DNA of 64,000 nt from Crenobacter oryzisoli (GTDB lineage: Bacteria; Pseudomonadota; Gammaproteobacteria; Burkholderiales; Chromobacteriaceae). The stretch is from contig NZ_JAUEDK010000001.1 in assembly GCF_030385785.1 (NCBI RefSeq), positions 151,055-215,054 on the forward strand, in the 5' to 3' direction. Shown here one piece after another: positions 8,415 to 19,174 of this stretch. The position numbers and the translations under genes are program-made. Each line of letters starts with the position of its first letter. The first letter of the stretch is position 1. The notes beneath the pieces were generated by a model. The model worked only from the letters and a program-made list of their open reading frames with translations. It searched no databases and was not told the DNA's origin.

Positions 8415-9124
8415 ACGAGATCATCCACGATTACTGGAAAGCCTATCTGTGGACCGACGGTCTGCACATCACCGGCTTGGCGATGACGATGTGGCTGTTG
8501 GTGCTGTCGATCGCGATCGGCTTCTGCCTGTCGATTCCGCTGTCGGTGGCGCGCGTGTCGAGCAACCCGATCCTGCGCGGCCCGGTGTGGTTCTTCACCT
8601 ATGTGTTCCGCGGTACGCCACTGTATATCCAGCTCCTGCTGTTCTACACCGGCATCTATAGCCTGAGCGCAGTGCGCGAGCACGAGTTCCTCGACATGTT
8701 CTTCCGCGAGGGCTTCAACTGCACGATCCTGGCATTCGCGCTGAACACCTGCGCTTACACCACCGAGATCTTCGCCGGCGCGATCAAGTCGGTGCCGTAC
8801 GGTGAGGTTGAGGCGGCGCGCGCCTACGGCATGTCGAAGTTTACGCTGTACCGCCGCATCATCCTGCCCTCGGCGCTGCGCCGCGCGCTGCCGTTCTACA
8901 GCAACGAGGTGATCCTGATGCTGCACGCGACCACGGTGGCGTTCACCGCCACGGTGCCGGACATCCTCAAGATCGCCCGCGACGTGAACTCGGCGACCTA
9001 CGCCTCGTTCGAAGCCTTCGGTATCGCTGCGGTGCTATATGCCGTGATCGCGCTGACGCTGGTGTGGCTGTTCCGCAAGGGCGAAGCCCGCTGGCTGGCC
9101 TTCCTGAAACCCCAGAGCGCCTGA
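8411..9124 (+). CDS. aotM: Basic amino acid ABC transporter permease
   Basis: A 237-residue permease of the HisM type and partner of AotQ. It carries about five membrane helices and the EAA loop GEVEAARAYGMSKFTLYRR near residues 135-155. The FRGTPLYIQLLLFYTG segment is typical of polar amino acid permeases. It overlaps aotQ by four bases and is followed after 36 bases by aotP. Together the pair forms the channel for arginine-type substrates delivered by AotJ. Confidence 0.92.
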   Translation: MNEIIHDYWKAYLWTDGLHITGLAMTMWLLVLSIAIGFCLSIPLSVARVSSNPILRGPVWFFTYVFRGTPLYIQLLLFYTGIYSLSAVREHEFLDMFFREGFNCTILAFALNTCAYTTEIFAGAIKSVPYGEVEAARAYGMSKFTLYRRIILPSALRRALPFYSNEVILMLHATTVAFTATVPDILKIARDVNSATYASFEAFGIAAVLYAVIALTLVWLFRKGEARWLAFLKPQSA

Positions 9125-9160
9125 GTGCGTGCCGTTCGTTAATACGAGAGAGTCAAGACC

Positions 9161-9928
9161 ATGTACAAGCTTGCTGTAGACGATCTGCACAAGAAATACG
9201 GCAATCACGAGGTGCTCAAGGGCGTGTCGCTGAAGGCCAAGGCCGGCGATGTGATCAGCATCATCGGCTCGTCCGGCTCGGGCAAGAGCACCTTCCTGCG
9301 CTGCATCAACTTCCTGGAGCAGCCGTGTTCCGGCCGGATCACGGTGAACGCCGAGGAAATCCGCACCGCCAAGGACAAGACGGGCGCCTTGCGCGTCGCC
9401 GACCAGAAGCAACTGCAGAGCATGCGCACCAAGCTGTCGATGGTGTTCCAGCACTTTAACCTGTGGGCGCACATGACGGTGCTGGAGAACATCATCGAAT
9501 CGCCGATGCACGTGCTGGGTATCAGCCGTGATGAGGCGGTGGCGCGGGCGCGCAAGTATCTGGCCAAGGTCGGTCTGCCGCAGAGCGTCGAGGACAAGTA
9601 TCCATCACATATGTCCGGTGGCCAGCAACAGCGCGTGGCGATTGCCCGGGCGCTGGCGATGGAGCCGGAGGTGATGCTGTTCGACGAGCCGACCTCGGCG
9701 CTCGACCCGGAGCTGGTCGGCGAAGTGCTGAAGGTGATGCAGTCGTTGGCCGAGGAAGGCCGCACCATGGTGGTGGTGACGCACGAGATGGGCTTTGCCC
9801 GCAACGTGTCCAACCATGTGATGTTCCTGCACCAAGGGCGCGTCGAAGAGGAGGGCCACCCGCACGAGGTGCTGGTGAACCCGAAGAGCGAGCGGTTGGC
9901 GCAGTTCCTGTCCGGCCGGCTGAAGTAA
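9161..9928 (+). CDS. aotP: Basic amino acid ABC transporter ATP-binding protein
   Basis: A 255-residue ABC ATPase of the HisP/AotP type. Walker [10 protein letters not shown] lies at residues 36-44, the signature [15 protein letters not shown] follows near 150, and Walker [14 protein letters not shown] near 172. It energises AotQM at the cytoplasmic face. The ribosome site is GAGAGAG before the ATG at 9161. The gene is followed after 30 bases by argR, as in the Pseudomonas aot operon. Confidence 0.93.
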   Translation: MYKLAVDDLHKKYGNHEVLKGVSLKAKAGDVISIIGSSGSGKSTFLRCINFLEQPCSGRITVNAEEIRTAKDKTGALRVADQKQLQSMRTKLSMVFQHFNLWAHMTVLENIIESPMHVLGISRDEAVARARKYLAKVGLPQSVEDKYPSHMSGGQQQRVAIARALAMEPEVMLFDEPTSALDPELVGEVLKVMQSLAEEGRTMVVVTHEMGFARNVSNHVMFLHQGRVEEEGHPHEVLVNPKSERLAQFLSGRLK

Positions 9929-9958
9929 GCCCTGGCGGTCCGTCGCATAGGTGGTTCG

Positions 9959-10948
9959 ATGAGTTTCTGCGAACGGGTCGCCGTGGTGCTGGTGCCGCCT
10001 TGCACGATGCTTTGCGTCGGCGCGGTGGTGGAAGTATTCGAGGCGGCCAACCGGCTGGCCGGTCAGCGCCTCTACGAATTGTCGTTCTACAGCCGCGACG
10101 GCCAGCCTGTGACGCTGCAGAACGGGCTGGCCTTTCCGGTGCGCGGCGCCCTGCGCGACGTGACGCCGGGCGACTGGTTGTTCGTGCTGAGCGAAGGCGT
10201 GCAGCGTTTCGCCGACGCCGGCATCTTCACCGGCGAGCTGGCACGCCAGGCACCGCGGCTGTCGCTGCTCGGTGGCTTGGGTGCCGGCTCGTGGTGGCTC
10301 GCTAGTGCAGGCCTGCTCGACGGCTATCGCGCGACGATCCATTGGCAGGAGGCGGTGGCGTTCGGCGAGCGCTTCCGGCAGGCGATCGTCAGCCAGCATG
10401 TGTTCGAGCTCGACCGCGACCGTTTCAGCTGCGGCGGGGGCCTGGCGCTGTTCGATGGCCTGTTGGCGCTGATCGGCCGTCAGCACGGTGCGCCGCTGGT
10501 GGAGGAGATCGCCAGTCACCTGTGCCTCGAGCGACTGCGCGGGGCCGAGGAACGCCAGCGCGTGCCGCTGATGGCGCGCCTTGGAGAGAAGCAGCCCAAG
10601 GTCACCGAGGCGGTGATGCTGATGGAGGCGAATCTCGAGGAGCCGCTCACCACCGACGAGCTGGCCCGTCTCACCGGCCAGTCGCGCCGCCAGCTCGAGC
10701 GGCTGTTCAAGCAGCATCTCGATATGGCGCCGACCCGCTACTATCTGCAACTGCGCTTGGAGAGAGCGCGCCAGCTGTTGCGTACTACCGGCAAGTCGGT
10801 GGTGCAGATCGGCCTGTCCTGTGGTTTCTCGTCCGGCCCGCACTTCTCCACGGTCTACCGCGCCCACTTCGGCATTGCGCCGCGCGAGGAGCGCTTCTCG
10901 AACGAGACGCGTGGCGTCGACATGCCGGTCGCTCCTTCGACCCAGTAG
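9959..10948 (+). CDS. argR: AraC-family arginine-responsive regulator (Pseudomonas ArgR type)
   Basis: A 329-residue regulator with an N-terminal DJ-1/PfpI-like (GlxA-type) domain of about 200 residues and a C-terminal AraC double helix-turn-helix (about 220-315: LARLTGQSRRQLERLF, then GLSCGFSSGPHFSTVYR). The length and its place at the end of the aot operon match Pseudomonas ArgR, which activates aot and aru genes with arginine; it is unrelated to the E. coli ArgR repressor. The start has AGGTGG eight bases upstream. Placed between the transport genes and aruCFGD, it is the natural regulator of both. Confidence 0.88.
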   Translation: MSFCERVAVVLVPPCTMLCVGAVVEVFEAANRLAGQRLYELSFYSRDGQPVTLQNGLAFPVRGALRDVTPGDWLFVLSEGVQRFADAGIFTGELARQAPRLSLLGGLGAGSWWLASAGLLDGYRATIHWQEAVAFGERFRQAIVSQHVFELDRDRFSCGGGLALFDGLLALIGRQHGAPLVEEIASHLCLERLRGAEERQRVPLMARLGEKQPKVTEAVMLMEANLEEPLTTDELARLTGQSRRQLERLFKQHLDMAPTRYYLQLRLERARQLLRTTGKSVVQIGLSCGFSSGPHFSTVYRAHFGIAPREERFSNETRGVDMPVAPSTQ

Positions 10949-11033
10949 CTTTTCCCCTGTTTCGTTTCAAGCCAAGAGGGTTGGTTGAGCCAGCCCGGCT
11001 TGGCTCATCTGCCACAGCCGGTGGTTGCTCGAC

Positions 11034-11087
11034 TTGTCGACAATTGTCCCGCCCGGTGCATGCCTCAAACAGAAAGCAGTTTGTCGT
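11034..11087 (+). promoter_or_regulatory. Possible ArgR-binding region upstream of aruC
   Basis: Two direct TTGTCG elements (11034-11039 and 11081-11086) lie 47 bases apart in the 210-base space before aruC. They resemble the TGTCGC core of the Pseudomonas ArgR site, but the downstream AA spacing is not well kept. Offered as a candidate only. Confidence 0.3.
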
Positions 11088-11158
11088 TTTTCTGGAAGGT
11101 TATTCTGCGCGGCGCTCCTAGAATGGGCTTTCCTCAACGCCTGTTTACGGAGAACCGC

Positions 11159-12388
11159 ATGTCGACCGCCCCTGTCAGCCGCCAGACCTTTGATGAAGTG
11201 ATGGTGCCCAACTACGCTCCCGCCGCCTTCATTCCGGTATCCGGCAAAGGTTCCCGCCTGTGGGACCAGAGCGGCAAGGAATACATCGACTTCGCCTGCG
11301 GCATCGCGGTGACCAGCCTGGGCCACCTGCACCCGGAACTGACCGCCGTGCTGCACGAGCAGGTCGACCGCCTCTGGCACCTCTCCAACACCTTCACCAA
11401 CGAGCCGGCACTGCGCCTGGCGCGCCGCCTGACCGAGACCACCTTCGCCGAGCGAGTGTTCTTCAGCAACTCCGGCGCCGAGGCCAACGAGGCCGCGCTG
11501 AAGCTGGCGCGTCGTTACGCCCATGACCACTTCGGCGGCGACAAGACCAAGATCGTGTCGTGCAAGCAGGCCTTCCACGGCCGCACCCTGTTCACCGTGT
11601 CGGTGGGCGGTCAGCCGAAGTACACCGAAGGCTTCGCTCCGCTGCCGGGCGACTTGACCCATATCGAATTCAACAACCTGACCGAAGCCGAGCTGGCGAT
11701 CGACGACAACACCTGCGCGGTGATCGTCGAGCCGGTGCAGGGTGAGGGTGGCGTGACCCCGGCCACCCAGGCTTATCTCGAGAAACTGCGTGCGCTGTGC
11801 GACCAGCACAACGCCCTGCTGATTTTCGACGAAGTGCAGATCGGCGTGGGCCGCTCGGGCCAGCTGTTCTCCTACCAGGGCTACGGCGTGACCCCGGACA
11901 TCCTGACCAGCGCCAAGGCGCTCGGCAACGGCATGCCGATCGGCGCGATGCTGACCACCAAGAAGGTCGCCGCCTCGTTTGTGGTGGGCACCCACGGTTC
12001 CACCTACGGCGGTAACCCGCTGGCCTGCGCGGTGGCCGACAAGGTGATCGAACTGATCAGCCAGCCGGAACTGCTCGAAGGCGTGAAGGCGCGTCACCAG
12101 CTGCTGGTGGAGGGCCTGAAGCGCATCAACGACAAGTACCACGCGTTCACCGAAGTGCGCGGTCAGGGCCTGCTGCTCGGCGCACAACTCGCGCCGTCCC
12201 TGAAGGGCAAGGCCAAGGACTTCGTCAACGCCGCCGCCCGTCACGGCCTGGTGGTGCTGGTGGCCGGCACCGACGTGGTGCGCTTCGCGCCGTCGCTGAT
12301 CATCCCAGAAGCCGATCTCGCCGAAGGCCTGAAGCGCTTCGAGGCGGTGACCGCCGAGCTGGTCGAGAAAGCGGCGCAGCCGGCTTGA
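11159..12388 (+). CDS. aruC: Succinylornithine/acetylornithine aminotransferase
   Basis: A 409-residue class III PLP aminotransferase. The cofactor lysine is in [13 protein letters not shown], the PLP-phosphate region in [17 protein letters not shown], and the cofactor-nitrogen Asp in [14 protein letters not shown]. In the arginine succinyltransferase (AST) pathway it converts succinylornithine plus 2-oxoglutarate to succinylglutamate semialdehyde plus glutamate; AruC/AstC enzymes also act on acetylornithine. Position directly before aruFGD favours the AST role. The start is set by ACGGAG before 11159; an upstream in-frame extension of 58 codons looks non-coding. Confidence 0.92.
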   Translation: MSTAPVSRQTFDEVMVPNYAPAAFIPVSGKGSRLWDQSGKEYIDFACGIAVTSLGHLHPELTAVLHEQVDRLWHLSNTFTNEPALRLARRLTETTFAERVFFSNSGAEANEAALKLARRYAHDHFGGDKTKIVSCKQAFHGRTLFTVSVGGQPKYTEGFAPLPGDLTHIEFNNLTEAELAIDDNTCAVIVEPVQGEGGVTPATQAYLEKLRALCDQHNALLIFDEVQIGVGRSGQLFSYQGYGVTPDILTSAKALGNGMPIGAMLTTKKVAASFVVGTHGSTYGGNPLACAVADKVIELISQPELLEGVKARHQLLVEGLKRINDKYHAFTEVRGQGLLLGAQLAPSLKGKAKDFVNAAARHGLVVLVAGTDVVRFAPSLIIPEADLAEGLKRFEAVTAELVEKAAQPA

Positions 12389-12394
12389 TCGTCC

Positions 12395-12506
12395 GAGTCG
12401 CTAACAAACGCCTCCCGGCGTTGTGGCGCTGCCTTACCGTACTACACGTACTGTCAGCGGCAGCGCGCCTAGCCGGGACCGCTACGCTGGACTTTGTTAG
12501 CGACTC
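12395..12506. repeat. Palindromic repeat, GTCGCTAACAAA family, copy 1
   Basis: A 112-base element bounded by perfect 14-base inverted arms GAGTCGCTAACAAA and TTTGTTAGCGACTC. The inside is itself foldable (GGCGCTGCC against GGCAGCGCGCC, and a short CGTACTACACGTACTG palindrome). Read in reverse, the element at 39157-39265 aligns along most of its length. It sits in the aruC-aruF intercistronic space. Confidence 0.85.
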
Positions 12507-12581
12507 TCGGTTCTAAGGTTGGCCGAACGGGCTGTTATTCGGCCAACCTCTCCACCCACCACACCGAAAGAAGAGGGCGTC

Positions 12582-13624
12582 ATGCTCTTTGTTCGACCGA
12601 GCAAGCTGTCCGATCTGGACCAGATCGAGCGCATGGCGCGCTCTACCGGTCCCATCCTGCACTCGCTGCCGCCCGACCGGGCGCGGCTGCAGCAGCTGGT
12701 GACCCAATCGATTAATTCGCTCGCCGAGGACGTCGAGTTCCCCGGCGAGGAAAGCTACCTGTTCGTGCTGGAGGATTCCGACACCGGCAAGCTGTACGGT
12801 ACCGCCGGCCTGCTCGCCATGGCGGGTTTCTCCGAGCCGTTCTACGTATTCCGAAACGAAGTGGTGGTGCATGCCTCGCGCGAGCTGCAGGTAAACCACC
12901 GCGTCCATGCGCTGGCGCTGTCGCACGAGATGACCGGCCGCACCCGGTTGACCGGCTTCCACGTCGACGCCGCGGCGCTGCAGCACGGCGTGCAGCCGGC
13001 CCACCTGCTGTCGCGGGCGCGCATGCTGTTCGCCGCCCAGCATCGCGAGCGCTTCGCTCACGACATCTTCTCGGTGCTGCCGGGCGTGGCCGACGAGGCC
13101 GGGCGCTCGCCGTTCTGGGAGGGCGTCGGCTACAAGTTCTTCAAGCGCGACTTCCGTGAGATGGAGCTGGAGTCGGGTGGTCGCAGCCGCACCTTCATTG
13201 CCGAGATGATGCCGGTCGATCCGCTCTACGTGCCGCTGTTGGACGAGGAGGCGCAGCGGGTGATGGGCGAGCCGCACATCGGCGCGCGCCTGAACTACCA
13301 GTGCCACATCGCCGAGGGGCTGGAGCCGGATCACTTCGTCGACATCTTCGATGCCGGCCCGGTGCTGACCTCTGCGCTCGACATGTGCAACTCGGTGCGC
13401 TTCAGCCGCCGCCGCCCCGCCGTGCGTGGCGAGGCCTGTGCCGACGGCGTGCCCTATCTCGTCAGCAATACCCAGGCCGCCGACGCGTTCCGCGCCGTGC
13501 TGGTCACCCTGTCGGCCGTGCTGCCGGCGCAACTGACGCTGCCGCAGGCCGCCGCCGACGTGCTCGAAATCGCCGACGGCGACGAGGTGCGCTGCGCACC
13601 GCTGCAACCCGAAGGAGCCACCGC

Positions 13625-13628
<4 letters not shown>
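12582..13628 (+). CDS. aruF: Arginine N-succinyltransferase, alpha subunit
   Basis: A 348-residue AstA/AruF-family acyltransferase of GNAT-like fold, which transfers succinyl from succinyl-CoA to the alpha-amino group of arginine (and ornithine), the entry step of the AST pathway. Family features seen are the N-terminal MLFVRPSKLSDLDQIERMA, the ESYLFVLED strand, and the conserved GRSPFWEGVGYKFF segment. AAGAGGG precedes the ATG at 12582. It overlaps aruG by four bases (ATGA). As in Pseudomonas, two homologous subunits AruF and AruG would make a heteromeric enzyme. It is cut off from aruC by the palindromic repeat at 12395-12506. Confidence 0.93.
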
Positions 13629-16130
<2,502 letters not shown>

Positions 16131-16157
16131 AGTTTCCTGTCACTGTTGTTGGTGTTT

Positions 16158-16188
16158 GGCAGTCCGGCGTGGCCGGGCTGCCTTTTTT
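16158..16188 (+). terminator. Terminator of the aru operon
   Basis: GGCAG-t-CCGGC / GCCGG-g-CTGCC hairpin with a three-base loop, followed by TTTTTT. It lies 27 bases after the aruD stop. Confidence 0.88.
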
Positions 16189-16386
16189 ATTGGTGAGTCG
16201 AAGCAAGTGGCCGTTTCCATACCTACGATCCGAAAGGCAAGTCCGGTTTCCGAGGAGTGGTCAGGCAACGTACTCGATCCTTCGTTCCCACCGCCTATAG
16301 TTCAAACAGTGACGCTCGTCGGAGCGCGAGCGCCGCTGCGATCGGGCGGGGAGCGCCGTCCGCGCAAGAACAATGGAGACGCTACC

Positions 16387-16728
16387 ATGGAGACGAACAA
16401 CGACGACCGTGGGCTGCTGTACCTCTTGTACCTCTACCTGATCCCGTTCTGGCTGTTCCGCGACGCCTCGCGCGGCGATTTCCTGTTGCGCGAGCAGAAC
16501 TACCGCTACAACCGCGAACAGCGTAAATACCTGCCCGGCTACCTGCTCAAGTGGACAGTGCTGTGCGCGCTGTTGCTGACCAGCTATCAGTCCGTGCACG
16601 CGCTGGGGGCCGGCTATCCCAGCGTGCTGTGGGCGGTCGAGATGTTCGCCGGCATCAGCTTCGCGATCGGTGCCGCGCTGATGGCCAATATCGCCGCGAT
16701 CTGGGGTTATCTGACCTTCGTCGACTGA
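16387..16728 (+). CDS. Small inner-membrane protein of unknown function
   Basis: Not recognised. A 113-residue protein with hydrophobic segments at about 11-24, 53-73 and 80-112 and a basic, Tyr/Arg-rich loop between the first two. GGAGA seven bases before the ATG at 16387 sets the start; a longer reading begins inside the terminator region and is unlikely. Its last 22 bases overlap the 3' end of the convergent LysR gene. It occupies the place of aruB in Pseudomonas-type operons but is unrelated to it. Confidence 0.6.
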   Translation: METNNDDRGLLYLLYLYLIPFWLFRDASRGDFLLREQNYRYNREQRKYLPGYLLKWTVLCALLLTSYQSVHALGAGYPSVLWAVEMFAGISFAIGAALMANIAAIWGYLTFVD

Positions 16729-17636
16729 GTCGTCTCGGCGACGCTCTGCGCCACCTGCGCGAGTACCCAGTCGCGGAACGCTCTCACCTTGTAGAGGTCT
16801 GCCTTGGTGGCCGGATGCACCAGGTAGTAGGCGTGCAGGCTCGGCACCGGCTTGTCGATTGCCTTGACGAGCAGACCCTTGTCGAGCTCGTCCTGCACCA
16901 GAAACTGCGGCAGCACCGCGATGCCGAGGCCGGCGATCGCCGCCTGGATCACCATGAAGAAATGCTCGAAGCGCGGGCCGCGCAGGCCACCCTCCACCTC
17001 GGCGACACCGACCGCGTGCAGCCAGTCGTTCCACGCCTGAGGCCGGGTGGTGTGCTGCAACAGCGTGTAGTCGAGTAGCTCGTGCGGGTCGTCGAGCATC
17101 GCCTTGCCCTTGAGCAGGCCGGGCGCACACACCGGCACGATCTCCTCGCCCATCAGCCGGTGGCAGATCGCGCCGGGCCACAGCGCCGGGCCGAAGTGGA
17201 TCGCCACGTCGGCGTCGACCTTGTCGAAGTCGAACGGTCGCACCTGCGTCACCAGATTGAGCTGGATGTCGGGATAGCGCGCGGCGAAGTCGCCCAGACG
17301 CGGCACCAGCCAGCGCGAACCGAAGGTTGGCAGCATTGCCACCGTCAGCACGCCTCCCTCGCCGCTGTACGCCATCAGTTGCAGCGTGGCCGCCTCGGCG
17401 CGGTCGAGCACGTCCTGGATCGCCACCGCGTACGCCTCGCCGGCGGTGGTCAGCACCAGCCGCTGTTTCACCCGCTCGAACAGCGCCCGGCCGAGAAAGT
17501 CTTCCAGCGCTCGGATCTGCCGGCTGACCGCGCTCTGGGTCAGGTTCAGCTCCTCGGCAGCGCGGGTGAAGCTGAGGTGGCGGACTGCGGCCTCGAAACA
17601 CTGTAGGGCCATCAGCGAGGGGAGGGTGCGACGCAT
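16707..17636 (-). CDS. LysR-family regulator (GcvA-like)
   Basis: A 309-residue LysR-type regulator: winged helix-turn-helix at about 7-65 (LSFTRAAEELNLTQSAVSRQIRALE) and a periplasmic-binding-protein-like effector domain from about 90. The sub-type resembles the GcvA/AmpR branch (LPSLMALQCFEAAVRHLSF, TVAMLPTFGSRWLVPRL). It is divergent from the DUF1338 oxygenase gene across a 149-base intergenic space. By the usual arrangement of LysR genes it probably controls that gene, perhaps in response to a lysine-degradation intermediate. The effector is unknown. Confidence 0.85.
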   Translation of the reverse strand: MRRTLPSLMALQCFEAAVRHLSFTRAAEELNLTQSAVSRQIRALEDFLGRALFERVKQRLVLTTAGEAYAVAIQDVLDRAEAATLQLMAYSGEGGVLTVAMLPTFGSRWLVPRLGDFAARYPDIQLNLVTQVRPFDFDKVDADVAIHFGPALWPGAICHRLMGEEIVPVCAPGLLKGKAMLDDPHELLDYTLLQHTTRPQAWNDWLHAVGVAEVEGGLRGPRFEHFFMVIQAAIAGLGIAVLPQFLVQDELDKGLLVKAIDKPVPSLHAYYLVHPATKADLYKVRAFRDWVLAQVAQSVAETTQSTKVR

Positions 17637-17785
17637 CGTAGTTGATGAGTTTTCGGAATGAAGCCAGCAGAATACATCGCTTGAGCGCCGCCGGGAATCG
17701 GCCGAGACTCTGAGTCATTGCAGGGCCGGCTAGCTGGCTGGCCTGACTCCCGAACAGTCGTACCCCGAACGAAAGATATTCCGAA

Positions 17786-18832
17786 ATGGCACACACTCAG
17801 GTACAGATCGAACACAGTCAATTGTGGCGTCTTCTGGAGGCGACCGCCGGTCGCGAGCGCACCGCGGAGCTGTTTGCGATGATCGCCGTCGACGCACCGC
17901 TGTTGACCGACGCGGGCGAGACCGTGCCGCGGGTGGTCCTGGCGCAGGCGATGAACATGCTGCTGTTCGCGAAAAACCTGGACGCGGTGCCGGAGGGCAA
18001 GGTCTACGTGACCGAGAAGCTGGCTGTCGGCGGCCAAGTGGTGTTCGACCATGGTGCGCTGCGCACTGTCGCCGCCGCCAACACCGGCGCGCTGCCGACC
18101 GGCGAGCTGGCATTCAAGCGCTTCCTCGAGCCGCTCGGCTTCACCGTTGCCGACGTGTACCCGTTGGCGCGCCTGAAGATGACCGGTCGCGCCTACTGCC
18201 ACCAGGATGCCCCGGAATTGGTGGCGCAGTTCTTCGTGTCCGAGCTGCACGTCGACCAGTTCTCCCCGGCCTTCCAGCAGGCGGTGGACAATGTGGTGAA
18301 GAGCTCGCGCGATCCGTTGAACGACCGCGCCAAGGCGCTGCTGGTGAAGCTGGCCGATGCGCGTGCGCTGCCGTTCGCCGAGGCGGTGGAACTGTTGCCC
18401 CAACTGGTCGGCTGTTTCGCCGTTCAACACGACACGCCGGCGCTCGCCGACTATGAGGCTCTGCTGGCCGAGTCGGCCGAAATGGCCTGGATCTCCACCG
18501 AGGGCAACTGCTTCAACCACGCCACCGACCATGTCGACGACGTGTTCGCGGTGGCCGACGCGCTGCGCGCCCAGGGCATGCCAATCAAGGACAAGGTCGA
18601 GGTGTCGGCCAACGGCTCGGTGCGCCAGACCGCGTTCAAGGCGACTCAGGTCGAGCGCCAGTTCAAGGCCGCCGACGGCTCACTGGTGACCCGTACCGTG
18701 CCGGGCTCGTTCTACGAGTTCATCACCCGCGACCTGATCGCCGACTCGGCCACCGGCGAGCAGAAGCTCGACCTGCGCTTCGACAGCTCGAACGCGCAGG
18801 GCATCTTCAAAATGACCGCGGCCGCTTGCTAA
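17786..18832 (+). CDS. hglS: DUF1338 protein, probable 2-oxoadipate dioxygenase/decarboxylase (HglS/YdcJ type)
   Basis: A 348-residue DUF1338-family protein. The family includes Pseudomonas putida HglS, a non-haem Fe(II) enzyme that converts 2-oxoadipate to D-2-hydroxyglutarate in lysine breakdown. Likely metal ligands are the His of VFDHGALRT (about 89), the His of NCFNHATDHVDDV (about 243) and the Glu of GSFYEFITRD (about 309). The protein is shorter than the 460-residue HglS, so exact substrate is not proven. Neighbours support the role: a LysR gene diverges from it, and a YdiJ-type D-2-hydroxyglutarate dehydrogenase gene follows. The ribosome site is weak (GAAAGATATT). Confidence 0.78.
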   Translation: MAHTQVQIEHSQLWRLLEATAGRERTAELFAMIAVDAPLLTDAGETVPRVVLAQAMNMLLFAKNLDAVPEGKVYVTEKLAVGGQVVFDHGALRTVAAANTGALPTGELAFKRFLEPLGFTVADVYPLARLKMTGRAYCHQDAPELVAQFFVSELHVDQFSPAFQQAVDNVVKSSRDPLNDRAKALLVKLADARALPFAEAVELLPQLVGCFAVQHDTPALADYEALLAESAEMAWISTEGNCFNHATDHVDDVFAVADALRAQGMPIKDKVEVSANGSVRQTAFKATQVERQFKAADGSLVTRTVPGSFYEFITRDLIADSATGEQKLDLRFDSSNAQGIFKMTAAAC

Positions 18833-18886
18833 GCATCACCGACCGGCTCGCTTGAGTGGCTCGATCCAACTCGCCGAGCCGGTCTA

Positions 18887-19044
18887 AGAACCTGTCCACG
18901 ATCTCGCGAACGAAGGGTCCGCCAAGGCGAAATGACAAAAAAAAGCGGAATGTACAGGGAGTACATGAGCATGTTGAGCGTCATTTCAACGCAGGATCAC
19001 CCAAGTCCTAGAAGATAGAACGCAGCAGATCGTGAACAGGTTCT
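18887..19044. repeat. Palindromic repeat, long member with CCTGTTCA-type arms
   Basis: Arms AGAACCTGTCCACGATCT and AGATCGTGAACAGGTTCT (one mismatch in 18) bound a 158-base element. It has inner inverted repeats: GAAATGAC against GTCATTTC, and a GTAC..GTAC palindrome at its centre. The CCTGTTCA core of its right arm, read in reverse, is shared with the repeat copies at 29979, 34074, 47216 and 50503. Confidence 0.8.
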
Positions 19045-19095
19045 AAATGACTTTACCGAGTAACGCAGTTGTTCCTTCCTTGAGTGGCAACGTTT

Positions 19096-19126
19096 GGTGC
19101 CCGTGCTGATGCGCGGGCCCTTTTTT
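19096..19126 (+). terminator. Probable terminator before ydiJ
   Basis: GTGCCCGTGC / GCGCGGGCCC hairpin with a four-base loop and two wobble positions, directly followed by TTTTTT. Confidence 0.65.
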
Positions 19127-19174
19127 CCATCTGACGCGCTAGTCTGACGTCAACGCCACTGTTTCGAGCCTCGC

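Larger units (their letters stand above)
18833..19174 (+). other. Spacer between the DUF1338 gene and ydiJ
   Basis: 342 bases without a gene. In order it holds a 10-base-pair stem GACCGGCTCG / CGAGCCGGTC (18841-18884) without T run, the long palindromic repeat at 18887-19044, and a GC hairpin followed by six T at 19096-19126. Only about 50 bases remain for a ydiJ promoter, so read-through or a promoter inside the repeat is likely. Confidence 0.6.
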
